A stretch of 64,000 bases of DNA. It comes from UBA3855 sp964472035. GTDB taxonomy: Bacteria > Bacillota > Clostridia > Oscillospirales > Ruminococcaceae. The stretch lies in contig CAYYIT010000003.1 of assembly GCA_964472035.1 (NCBI GenBank), positions 1 to 64,000 on the forward strand, in the 5' to 3' direction. The translations under genes and the position numbers were made by a program. Below are positions 17,420 through 25,689 of the stretch, in pieces. The first letter of the stretch is position 1; each line of letters opens with the position of its first letter. The notes below the pieces were generated by a model. The model was not told where the DNA came from. It saw nothing but the letters and a program-made list of their open reading frames with translations, and did no database searches.

Positions 17420-18301
17420 ATGCCAAGAAGTTATTACGATGATACAGACCGCAGGATTGCGATCTTTGAAGATACGATGGAGATGTGCTGGGACAACCCA
17501 AGGCTCTCCGATTCGATTGATGAGACGATTGACAGAACAAAAGTGTATACACCGGGTAAGAGTTCTTTCACTCTGCCTGCAAAATATCCTCAGGTAAGCG
17601 TTTCACTGACAGAGGAACGTACCATTGCCGCAGCAGCACGGCTGCACAGAAAACATCCGGAAAGCCGCATCGCAGTGTTGAATTTTGCATCGGCAACAAC
17701 CCCCGGCGGCGGTGTAAAGTCGGGCAGTGCTGCACAGGAGGAGTCGCTCTGCCGCTGTACAACCCTGTACCAATGTCTGAATACAGATGATCTGGAGCGA
17801 AGATTCTACAGGATGCACCAGAAGCAGAACGACCTGCGATACACGGATACTTGTATCTACTGTCCCGATGTTATCGCATTCAAGACGGATACCAGATTTC
17901 CGGAGCTTCTGACGGAAGAGGATTGGTTCAAGGTGGATGTGATCACCTGTGCAGCACCAAATCTGCGGAAAGTCCCTTATAACCGCATGAATCCGGGCAA
18001 GGGCAGAGCAATCACGCTGCATGATGATGAACTCTTGCAGATTCATCTGAAGCGAGGACGGCAGATTGCAGAGACAGCTGCAAAAAATGGCGCAGATATT
18101 CTGATTTTAGGTGCATTCGGATGTGGTGCATTCCAGAATAACCCCAGAGTGGTAGCGCAGGCGTATGAAGGACTGCTTCCTGAAATCGGCAGAGCATTCC
18201 GAGAGATCTGCTTTGCTGTGTACTGCCCTCCCACTGATATGACGAATTATCGCGTATTCAAGCAGGTTTTGAAAGATCAGCTGGATTCCTGTCTGCCGTA
18301 A
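17420..18301 (+). CDS. Microbial-type poly(ADP-ribose) glycohydrolase-like macrodomain protein (TIGR02452 family)
   Basis: 293 residues. The PARG signature is present as GGG (96-98), seven residues, then QEE (106-108), inside NFASATTPGGG...AAQEESLCR. A macrodomain loop LGAFGCGAFQNNP lies near 230. The family removes ADP-ribose from proteins or nucleic acids. It starts 41 bases after the phosphoesterase, with RBS AGGAGG, and seems to close the RNA-repair operon. Beside RNA-end repair genes, a natural reading is removal of ADP-ribose put on nucleic acid or proteins by a toxin. Substrate not shown by sequence. Confidence 0.88.
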   Translation: MPRSYYDDTDRRIAIFEDTMEMCWDNPRLSDSIDETIDRTKVYTPGKSSFTLPAKYPQVSVSLTEERTIAAAARLHRKHPESRIAVLNFASATTPGGGVKSGSAAQEESLCRCTTLYQCLNTDDLERRFYRMHQKQNDLRYTDTCIYCPDVIAFKTDTRFPELLTEEDWFKVDVITCAAPNLRKVPYNRMNPGKGRAITLHDDELLQIHLKRGRQIAETAAKNGADILILGAFGCGAFQNNPRVVAQAYEGLLPEIGRAFREICFAVYCPPTDMTNYRVFKQVLKDQLDSCLP

Positions 18302-18363
18302 GAAGAACGAGGCTGTCGAAAGAATCCGTATTCTGCCGGAGGCACATCGGTGCAGATAAAAAC

Positions 18364-18391
18364 ACTGCCCTGCCTACCAAGAGACAGGGCA
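18364..18391. terminator. Terminator between convergent genes
   Basis: Stem ctgccctg / cagggcag with a 12-base loop, A-rich on the left and T-rich on the right, placed between the PARG-like gene (+) and the second XRE gene (-). Confidence 0.65.
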
Positions 18392-18397
18392 GCTGTA

Positions 18398-18757
18398 TTA
18401 TTCGCCGGATTCCTGCGGCAGAGTCTTCGAGAGTCCGTGCAGATATGCTGTGAGCAGATCTTTCTCACGACCGTTCAGACGGCGGTACAGGTTGATGACG
18501 GTGCGTTCATCCGCTGAAAGCATATCGAAGCTGGCAACAGTGGGCTGTTCCCTGTCGAAAAACTGGGACAGCGTGATCTGGAAGCCTTCACAGATCTTTT
18601 CCAAGGTGGATACGCTGGGGATGGTTTCACGGACAAAGATGTTATTGAGCGAAGAGTAAGGCATGCCGGATTCCTTCGCAAGGCGGTAGGTTGTCCATCC
18701 TCGTTCCGCAAGCAGCTCTTTCATTCTATTCATCACAAAGTTATCAGCATTGCTCAT
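18398..18757 (-). CDS. XRE-type helix-turn-helix regulator
   Basis: 119 residues. A Cro/C1-type HTH fills the first 70 residues (MKELLAERGWTTYRLAKESGMPYSSLNNIF ... PSVSTLEKICEGFQITLSQFF). The rest is helical (LSADERTVINLYRRLNGREKDLLTAYLHGL), as in small clostridial repressors. RBS AAAGGAG precedes ATG at 18757. It diverges from the 110-residue gene. Likely local repressor of element genes. Confidence 0.92.
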   Translation of the reverse strand: MSNADNFVMNRMKELLAERGWTTYRLAKESGMPYSSLNNIFVRETIPSVSTLEKICEGFQITLSQFFDREQPTVASFDMLSADERTVINLYRRLNGREKDLLTAYLHGLSKTLPQESGE

Positions 18758-18876
18758 GGTGATCTCCTTTCAGGGGGTTATGATACTTATTAATATTGTA
18801 CCGCTTTTTCAGTATTGCCTAAAGATGTAAAGTTGAGAAGTGCATATACCATGTTGAGTTATAAGGAGGAAAATTT

Positions 18877-19209
18877 ATGCTGTATGATCCTATGAATCTT
18901 CCGAGGGAGGAAGTAAATGCGAAGCCGGTGTATTTTAACCGCTATGAAGATTTCTGTTATTGTATCAATGGGCATTTGTATGTCTATGTGCAGGAAATCG
19001 GAGAGCGTGAAACGGCGATCCTGATTAGCAACAGTACAAAGCCGCAGATCAGTGCGATCGTGAAACAGTCGTCACTCAAAATGTTCGAAAATATCGAGCC
19101 AGAGGAACTGATGAAGGCAGGTTTCTATGTCTGGTTAAGACAGCTGCAAACCCATGAGGTGTATCGCTGCAACTGCATAGAGCAGCTTTTTGATTATCTA
19201 AGTGAGTGA
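18877..19209 (+). CDS. Hypothetical protein of 110 residues
   Basis: RBS AAGGAGG lies eight bases before ATG, so translation is well supported. The protein is soluble, mixed alpha/beta by look, with many aromatic residues (YFNRYEDFCYCINGHLYVYVQEIG) and no signal peptide or known motif. Neighbours are the divergent XRE regulator and, after a short gap, the dockerin gene with its own promoter. I do not recognise it. Confidence 0.75.
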   Translation: MLYDPMNLPREEVNAKPVYFNRYEDFCYCINGHLYVYVQEIGERETAILISNSTKPQISAIVKQSSLKMFENIEPEELMKAGFYVWLRQLQTHEVYRCNCIEQLFDYLSE

Positions 19210-19218
19210 CTTTTGGTA

Positions 19219-19247
19219 TTGACATTTAGTACTAAATAGAGTATAAT
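19219..19247 (+). promoter_or_regulatory. Promoter of the dockerin gene with a built-in palindrome
   Basis: TTGACA (19219-19224), a 17-base spacer and TATAAT (19242-19247). The spacer contains atttagtactaaat (19224-19237), a perfect 14-bp palindrome, a probable repressor operator. The nearby XRE protein is a candidate binder. Leader RNA is about 85 bases. Confidence 0.85.
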
Positions 19248-19336
19248 ATAAAAGGTCATGTTGTTCAGGTGAACGATATCTTGTAAGAAGTTACCTGCAA
19301 CAATGATGCATTATCAAAAACGAAAGGACTAAGATT

Positions 19337-20989
19337 ATGAAAAACATGCGAAGAGTAATCGCTGCTTTTACAGCAGCAGCATTCATGGCGAGCACAATGG
19401 CTTTAAGTGTACATGCAGAGAGTGTCTTGCTCGGAGATGCGAATGGTGACAGATATGACATTGCTGTTACCCCGATCTCTGTGACAGTTGAAAATGATTA
19501 TTTTGAATGTGTTGACGATTATATTCATGCAAAGAAAGATGGATATTATTTTATCGTGTCGGATTATGGTACTTATTTTGCAGGATATGTTCAACCGGAA
19601 GAGATCTCAGGTGAAACATTGAAGGCAGTTATTGACCGGATGCTTACAGATCATTCAAATTCTTTAGATACACTTGTGGGTAGCGGTTTAACTTACGCAT
19701 ACGGTGAAGATAATGAATATCTGGTTTACAGTGCTGACGGTGTAAATGTGGATGTATGCTATCATCTCGACAGATATGATGAACCAATATATAATTTGTA
19801 CATGCGTTACTGGCGTGATGATGAAGAAAATGCTGCAGTCGGAAATGTTGAAGCCAAGTATGATATTCAGCTCAAGATCGACACAGAACACTACGTATTA
19901 GGATCAGAGTATCAGGAAAACTTTCAGACGAATCCTCCCGAAAGAGCTATCATTAGTGAAGTGTCTATTGGGGGTGATGAATCAAATTATAGAATTGATG
20001 GTTTAGACGAAGAATCTTCCATAGATGATATTGTTGTAACATTTTATAAAAATGGATTTTACAGGTTTCGTGCATATACAAGCAATGGTCGCTATTTAGA
20101 ATATGATTTTCTCGTTGATACGATCGTACCAGCTGAAGGAAGCTATGAAGAGGTGTTCATGTCCGCTGTTCAGATCACAGCAAACACAGAAAATGAATAT
20201 TTTGATTTAGCAGAGAACGGTGAAGAATTGATAGCCAAAAAAGATGGGTATTACATCGTTGTTTTTGAGGGACAGGCAAGTTACTACACTCCACTCAAGT
20301 ATTTTGAAATAAGTGATGATTCTGTTGAATCTCTTATTGATAGACTGCTTTCCAGCACTGATTACTTATATTATTTGCAATCAAAAATTGGAGAAGTCTG
20401 CGCAGATTCTTTTGATGACAACATGTATTTACTCTATAGTCCAGATGGTGAAATGATTGAAGTGTGCTATCAGATAGATTCATCTGCATCTGAGACAACC
20501 ACAACAGAGACTACTACCACAACCGAAAGTACAACCACTGAGACAACCACTACAGAGACCACCACAACAACCGAAAGCACAACCACCGAAACAACCACGA
20601 CAGAGACCACTACCACAACAGAAAGTACAACCACCGAAACCACAACTACTGAAACAACCACTTCAGAGTCTGCTGCTACTGAAACAAGCACAACTGAAAC
20701 TGCTCCGAGTGAAACAACTGAAGTGAGCGTTGGTGATCTCAACAATGATACCGCAGTGGATGCTTCTGATGCTGCAGTGATTTTAGTAGCTGCCGCAGCT
20801 GTCGGTGCTGGTGATGATAGCGGTCTTACGGAAGAACAGAAGAAAGCGGCAGATGTGAATAATGATGGAGAATTTGATGCTGTTGATGCTGCGATTGTTC
20901 TCCAGTATGCAGCAGCAGCCGGAGCTGGTTATACAGGCAGCATGGAGGAGTTCTTAGCTGACATAAAGAAAGAGAATCCGGAAGAGTAA
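19337..20989 (+). CDS. Secreted two-repeat protein with Thr/Glu linker and C-terminal type I dockerin
   Basis: 550 residues. A signal peptide (about 1-28, ending VHAES) is followed by two related domains of about 110 residues. The first has PISVTVENDYFE...KKDGYYFIV...EYLVYSADG..VDVCYHLD (about 46-150). The second has VQITANTENEYFD...KKDGYYIVV...MYLLYSPDG..IEVCYQID (about 275-384). A TTTE-repeat linker (about 388-455) leads to a dockerin with two calcium-loop repeats (GDLNNDTAVDASDAAVIL and ADVNNDGEFDAVDAAIVL). The dockerin would bind a cohesin of a cellulosome-like complex. No catalytic domain is recognised. RBS AAAGGAC precedes ATG. A cohesin-binding cargo on a mobile element is unusual. Confidence 0.9.
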   Translation: MKNMRRVIAAFTAAAFMASTMALSVHAESVLLGDANGDRYDIAVTPISVTVENDYFECVDDYIHAKKDGYYFIVSDYGTYFAGYVQPEEISGETLKAVIDRMLTDHSNSLDTLVGSGLTYAYGEDNEYLVYSADGVNVDVCYHLDRYDEPIYNLYMRYWRDDEENAAVGNVEAKYDIQLKIDTEHYVLGSEYQENFQTNPPERAIISEVSIGGDESNYRIDGLDEESSIDDIVVTFYKNGFYRFRAYTSNGRYLEYDFLVDTIVPAEGSYEEVFMSAVQITANTENEYFDLAENGEELIAKKDGYYIVVFEGQASYYTPLKYFEISDDSVESLIDRLLSSTDYLYYLQSKIGEVCADSFDDNMYLLYSPDGEMIEVCYQIDSSASETTTTETTTTTESTTTETTTTETTTTTESTTTETTTTETTTTTESTTTETTTTETTTSESAATETSTTETAPSETTEVSVGDLNNDTAVDASDAAVILVAAAAVGAGDDSGLTEEQKKAADVNNDGEFDAVDAAIVLQYAAAAGAGYTGSMEEFLADIKKENPEE

Positions 20990-21216
20990 ACAGTAAGTTT
21001 CAATTTCTAAATCAAAACTCACAGACAAATCCCCTACTCCTTACTTCTGTCCCCGAACTTGCTAAATCCGAATTTTAAGCAGATTTTTCTGAGAGAACCC
21101 CGTCAGCGGCTGGCTTTGGCGGCACAGATGAGGTTGGGGTCAGTTATTTTGGAAATTCTGAAGAATCTGAAAAGACCGGAATAACGGAAATTTCCGTTCA
21201 TCAAGTGAATATTTAC

Positions 21217-21258
21217 AAAAAGCACAGCCTGTCGGTTCAATGACAGGCTGTGCTTTTT
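21217..21258. terminator. Bidirectional terminator between the dockerin and methylase genes
   Basis: Perfect 17-bp stem (aaaaagcacagcctgtc / gacaggctgtgcttttt) with an 8-base loop. It serves the leftward methylase gene directly. The dockerin gene ends about 230 bases earlier, and no gene is seen between. Confidence 0.85.
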
Positions 21259-21268
21259 ATGTATCCTA

Positions 21269-22714
21269 TCAGAATGGGGTAAAGTCTCTGAGACGGTAGT
21301 TCGTGATCAGCACTTCATTGTGACCGACCTCGTTCAGGGTGATCACCTTGTAGTAGAAGTGCTTCTTCGCCTTTTTTGCCTTTCTTCCGAACTCATCCAT
21401 GAAGAAGCCCTTGATTAGACGGTCTTCTACATTGTAAGCACCGCTTTGAATGTTCGCAAGATGCTTGGCATGAGAGCCTGAACCCCTGCTTCTTGTAAAG
21501 CGACAGCAAAGAATGAATTTACCCTTGAATTGACGAAGTCTTTCACAAAGAATACGATGATCATTCACGGTAAATCCCGTCATGCCATTACTCTTATTGT
21601 CATAGCCTGCCGTGCTGATATAAGGGGGATCAATGAACAAGAGCAGTTCCTTATCTTTCTGATGTGTAGCAATGATACTGAGAAGATCATACTTTGTGAT
21701 TGCAACGCCCTGCAATCTCTCTGAAAGCTTCATGATGATCTCCTTTACTTGTTCAAGATCATCGTGAATTGCTTCAGGTGTCTTGTGCTTGTTGAAGTTC
21801 CCCTCACGATTGCGAACGCAGTAACGATTCAGATAAATGTATCTGGAAGCAAGGCGGCAGTTCTTCTTGACGGAACGGATATTCCGGTTTCTCGCACTTA
21901 ATTCCTGCTGAATCTCCTGAAAGAGAGCTTCCGGTTGCTTCATTTGCAATTCCTGCTGAAGTACGGTAACTGCATCGCAAAGCTGCTTTGGACAGTTCTG
22001 AATGCACTTGTACAGTGTGTACTTGTTCTGGTCGATGTCATTGATCATATAGGGAATTTCACCGGAAATACGCCCCCTTACATTCAGGAAGACGCCACCC
22101 ATACCCATGCAGGTTTCATAAATGCGCTTAATACCATAACCAGACTCTTCCAGTGACTCCCTGACTGCTTTTTCAATTGCATCAGCAACACGAGCCCGAC
22201 ATTTATTGCCCATCACCTTGATCACTGCCTGCTTGGCTAATCGCAGATAATCAGGCAGCGGTGACATGGCGTGGAAAGAAAATGGCAGTGCTTTCCGGAG
22301 TTTTTCAGCATAGCTTTTGAACAGACCTAATGCCAAGAGAGTCCGAATCACAAAGCTGAACTTGGCTGAGATTTTGATTGGCTTGGATACATTCTCCTCT
22401 GATGACTCGGCTTCAGATTCGGCTAAAGCCTTAAATTCAGTCATTGCAAAGCTGATAATTCTTCCGCAGTCAGAACTTGGATTCACATTGAATGTGAACG
22501 GGATTGCTTCACGACCATCCTTGAAGTCAGCATAGAAATAAGCCTCAGGGCTGATGCGGTTTTCGTAGTTCTCAACAAAGTCCTTGACATCACTTTCCAT
22601 CAGCGAAGAGATGACATTAATGATGTCGCTGCTTTTCAACTCTCTCTTTTTCAGACCGAGAAGTCTTTCAGCTTCCATGACATAACATTTGTGAATCCTT
22701 ACTGTTCCTTTCAT
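21269..22714 (-). CDS. D12-class N6-adenine DNA methyltransferase, orphan
   Basis: 481 residues from ATG at 22714, preceded by TAGGAGGT. Codons further upstream lack an RBS. The first 190 residues are not part of a standard Dam-type enzyme and have no motif I know. The methyltransferase follows: GMGGVFLN (204-211, AdoMet motif I region), NDIDQNKY, YLNRYCVRNREGNFN, and the catalytic DPPY at 362-365. It would methylate adenine in DNA. The recognition sequence is unknown. No restriction partner lies beside it, so it may protect the element or act in regulation. Confidence 0.85.
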   Translation of the reverse strand: MKGTVRIHKCYVMEAERLLGLKKRELKSSDIINVISSLMESDVKDFVENYENRISPEAYFYADFKDGREAIPFTFNVNPSSDCGRIISFAMTEFKALAESEAESSEENVSKPIKISAKFSFVIRTLLALGLFKSYAEKLRKALPFSFHAMSPLPDYLRLAKQAVIKVMGNKCRARVADAIEKAVRESLEESGYGIKRIYETCMGMGGVFLNVRGRISGEIPYMINDIDQNKYTLYKCIQNCPKQLCDAVTVLQQELQMKQPEALFQEIQQELSARNRNIRSVKKNCRLASRYIYLNRYCVRNREGNFNKHKTPEAIHDDLEQVKEIIMKLSERLQGVAITKYDLLSIIATHQKDKELLLFIDPPYISTAGYDNKSNGMTGFTVNDHRILCERLRQFKGKFILCCRFTRSRGSGSHAKHLANIQSGAYNVEDRLIKGFFMDEFGRKAKKAKKHFYYKVITLNEVGHNEVLITNYRLRDFTPF

Positions 22715-23109
22715 ATTGTGTAGACCTCCTAAGATTTTTAGAATCGCAGTCAAAAACTGCTGATCTACACAATGCACCTTTGAAATATTATTAAGAATTT
22801 CAGTTCATCTTCGAAAATTTTTTTGATTCTTTTTCATTTTTTCTGTATACAAGCAGATGAATCCTCAAACCTTGATATTTATCAATTATTCTTTAGAAGG
22901 CATAATTCATACGAATCGACTTTTCAAGCCAACCGAGAGTAAAAACCTTGACTTCAGATTTCCATACTTGAACAGTGACCTCCAACTGCAACAGAATGCA
23001 CCTTCTGTTTTTGCATAGCACACCCTTATTATTTTTTCATTGAACGGAGTCAAGTCTATACCTGTTCTAAGATCACACTGGTGTGTTGTAATCGCTGATC
23101 GTGCTTGTT

Positions 23110-23480
23110 TGGAGTCAACACTACGCTGTACGGAGCAATGTCTATGCTGATGTCATTTCACACTGCCGTTGTTATGAGTTTGCTCTCTTTTGATNNNNNN
23201 NNNNNNNNNNNNNNNNNNNNNNNNNNNNNNNNNNNNNNNNNNNNNNNNNNNNNNNNNNNNNNNNNNNNNNNNNNNNNNNNNNNNNNNNNNNNNNTGAAGT
23301 CAACACTGCGCTGAATCGAGTAGTGTCTGTGTTGATTCCATTTCGCACTGCCGTTGTTATGAGTTTGCTCTCTTTTGATTGAAGTCAACACTGCGCTGAA
23401 TCGAGTAGTGTCTGTGTTGATTCCATTTCGCACTACTTTGTGATAAGTGTACCCTCATCTGTTATTAGTCACCCCTGTAC
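23110..23480. repeat. Tandem array of about 85-bp units
   Basis: Units start at 23110, 23295, 23380 and, diverged, 23464. The copies at 23295 and 23380 are nearly identical over their first 55 bases, beginning tgaagtcaacactgcgctga. The unit before the gap ends exactly at 23194 (85 bases), sharing its last 34 bases with the 23295 unit. More degenerate copies appear near 23045 and 23592. The gap sits at a unit border, so the true copy number is unknown. There are no unique spacers. Confidence 0.85.
23195..23294. other. Assembly gap of 100 N
   Basis: Exactly 100 N, the usual placeholder for a gap of unknown length. It falls within the tandem repeat array, which explains the break. Confidence 0.98.
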
Positions 23481-24342
23481 TGTACCGAGTTCAGTCTGAG
23501 TCTGTTTCAAAATGGCACTATTCTGATCGCAGTGCTGTCTGTTATGCTTTTCACTTTACTCTATTTACGGTAAGGGTATAGCTGACTTGTTCCAAGTCCT
23601 CACTATTTTCCGGTTTTGTCTTGTTTCCGGTGATTGCAGTGGACACTATTTATCAAAGTTGCAGACGGAGTATGATTTCTGTTTGTCCTGATTTTTCGCT
23701 TTTCATTGTAAGAAAGTCCGCTGTGCAGCAGAGATCAAGCCTGTTTTCAGTTCTGTCTGAATTTGAACTCAGTTATGTCTATCGAAAAACTAAAATTTTT
23801 CATGTTTTAAGAGGTAGCCCCCAACATAAGTTTCCTTAATTCGGGGTATTCATTGAGCGAAATTTAACCCGTCAGAGGGTGGATTTCACAGCATGGACTA
23901 TCCGGCAGCAAAAGATAGGGTTTGCTTGAAAAAATCTCGGATGCTATATTGTTTTTTGAGAAAACCGTCCTAAATAGGCGGTTTCCGAAAAAAACAACAG
24001 GCAAGCAATCCGATTTCAACGTTTTTTCTGTATGCAACCCTAACATTTTTGGAGGTTTCATGGCGTTCAGTAGGAAATCGAGACGGCGAGATGTGACAGC
24101 TTAGAAATTTTTGAAATTGCGAAGAGGATTTCTCAGTTGTTTTCTTGCTTATCATGATGAAAAAAGTCTTGAAGTCCTGATGAAAAGAAGAAGAGGATTG
24201 AACGGTAATAAACTGAGCGTTCTATATCAAGAAGCTAATTGCAAGAGTTGTCATTCTTTGCTGAATAGCTGATAGCGGTATATAATGCCGCAGAGAGCAG
24301 ATTTCGCAGTAAAATTGGGCATATAAAGATGGTAATAATAGT

Positions 24343-24384
24343 AAAAGACCATGGAATTTCCAGTAGATTCCATGGTCTTTTTTG
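24343..24384. terminator. Strong terminator-like hairpin in the element
   Basis: 15-bp stem aaaagaccatggaat / attccatggtctttt with a 9-base loop and T-run on +. No gene that it would end is visible within 300 bases, so it may end an unseen RNA. Confidence 0.75.
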
Positions 24385-24829
24385 AATATGCAGCAGCACC
24401 ATTCAGTGGGTGCAATTGCACCCTTCATTGCACCATTCAATAGGGGTAAAGTGACAATTAGATTGCTTGATAATGTGTATCAAGAGAGCATTAAATTGGC
24501 TTCATAGCGTTGAAACGCCGTGATTTTTGGTAGTTTGGGATATGACTTTCCAAGAAATTGATGGAAATATCAAGAGGATTTCGCAGTAGGGCTGTAGCAA
24601 GTGTTATTTCGTTTGTCATAGCTGACAATGATACATCAGTAAGGGGGCATGGAACAGCAGATGTGATGATGGTTCAGGTATGATGAACAGATGATAACAC
24701 AGTCCACAAATCTATACTTTTACAGACGCTCAATCTGAACTTCAGATGTTGTTGATAAAAGTCCAGATGCAGGAAAAACAGACGTCCGCAATATAATAAG
24801 ACTTTTATGGACAGCAGGAGGTGATGAAA

Positions 24830-25444
24830 ATGGAAAACAAAGTATTTGGGTATATCCGGGTATCGAGCAGAGAGCAACACCTTGACAGGCAGAGAGAGGC
24901 TTTGCTTGAATTTGGTGTGCCGGAGGGCTATATCATAGAGGACAAATGCTCCGGTAAAGATACGGATAGACTGGGGTACCAGTATCTCAAAGCAAATATG
25001 CTCAGAAGCGGCGATACCCTTGTAGTCAAGGAACTTGACCGTCTGAGCAGAAACAAGGCTGACATCAAGCGTGAACTTGCGTATTTCAGTTCTGAGGGTA
25101 TCAGGGTAAAGATACTGGACATCCCCACAACTTTAACTGATTTTCCGAAAGAGCAGTCGTGGGTACTGGATATGGTGAACAGCATACTGATTGAAGTTCT
25201 GGGCAGTATTGCAGAAGCAGAACGACGTAAGATCAGACAGCGGCAGCGTGAGGGTATTGAAGCTGCACGCAGGAAGCAGGTAAAATTCGGCAGACCACGG
25301 GCAAAGAAGCCCGAGTGCTGGGATGCAGTGATGGCAAAGGTAAAATCAGGCGAGATCAAGGCTGTTGAAGCGATGAAGATCATGGGTATCAAACGAGGTA
25401 CATATTACACGCTGATCAAGCGAGATAGTGAGGGTAAGTTATGA
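24830..25444 (+). CDS. Small serine recombinase (resolvase/invertase family)
   Basis: 204 residues. ATG at 24830 is eight bases after AGGAGG. GTG 24821 and ATG 24824 overlap or crowd that RBS. The catalytic domain begins GYIRVSSREQ with nucleophile Ser12, then GDTLVVKELDRLSRN and a long E-helix (IAEAERRKIRQRQREGIEAA). A resolvase-type HTH ends the protein (EAMKIMGIKRGTYYTLI). TATAAT at 24792 is flanked by the inverted repeat ataaaagtc / gacttttat (24755-24763, 24800-24808), a possible self-regulatory or res-like site. It overlaps the next gene by four bases. Confidence 0.94.
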   Translation: MENKVFGYIRVSSREQHLDRQREALLEFGVPEGYIIEDKCSGKDTDRLGYQYLKANMLRSGDTLVVKELDRLSRNKADIKRELAYFSSEGIRVKILDIPTTLTDFPKEQSWVLDMVNSILIEVLGSIAEAERRKIRQRQREGIEAARRKQVKFGRPRAKKPECWDAVMAKVKSGEIKAVEAMKIMGIKRGTYYTLIKRDSEGKL

Positions 25445-25689
25445 TGAACACAGCAATTGCGACAAGGACAAACAATATGCCGCTTTCCGTTACATATAAT
25501 GTAGCGATTGGAGTTGGTAGATTGAAGCAGACAAACAAAGACACCGCTGCTGAAGTGCAGAGTACGGCGGCATTCGGACAGAGTCTCAAAATCGGTATCT
25601 ATAAGAGCCTGCGCAATCAGGGGATTATCAGCAATCATGCCCTGATGCAGCTCATGCAGATGCAGAGGAGCGGAAAACCATGTCAATAA
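25441..25689 (+). CDS. 82-residue protein between two serine recombinases, possible accessory factor
   Basis: ATG overlaps the stop of the small recombinase (ATGA), and the end overlaps the start of the large recombinase by 10 bases, so all three are translated together. The last 35 residues (LKIGIYKSLRNQGIISNHALMQLMQMQ) resemble the short helical SHOCT module. The first half has no known motif. Position makes it a candidate recombination directionality factor, the protein that turns a serine integrase from insertion to excision, but no sequence signature for that exists. Confidence 0.75.
   Translation: MMNTAIATRTNNMPLSVTYNVAIGVGRLKQTNKDTAAEVQSTAAFGQSLKIGIYKSLRNQGIISNHALMQLMQMQRSGKPCQ

Larger units (their letters stand above)
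22715..24829. other. Long stretch without a convincing gene
   Basis: About 2.1 kb between the methylase and the recombinases. It holds a tandem repeat array with an assembly gap, a hairpin aaaccg-tcct..agg-cggttt at 23962-23984, a 14-codon basic reading frame at 24060-24104 preceded by GGAGGT at only 3 bases, a strong terminator at 24343-24384, and scattered copies of a motif near gaggatttcgcag (for example 24124, 24291 and 24574). It may contain an origin, non-coding RNA or decayed genes. None can be claimed. Confidence 0.6.

Noticed and set aside
20470..20745. Antisense frame of Val-Ser repeats in the dockerin gene linker
   Set aside because: It merely mirrors the ACN/GAN codons of the Thr/Glu linker.
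22990..23600. CRISPR array
   Set aside because: Repeats of about 85 bases are directly adjacent with no unique spacers, and no cas genes lie nearby.
24403..24425. Palindrome gggtgcaattgcaccc as an operator
   Set aside because: It stands alone with no promoter or gene at the right distance, and short palindromes of this size can arise by chance.
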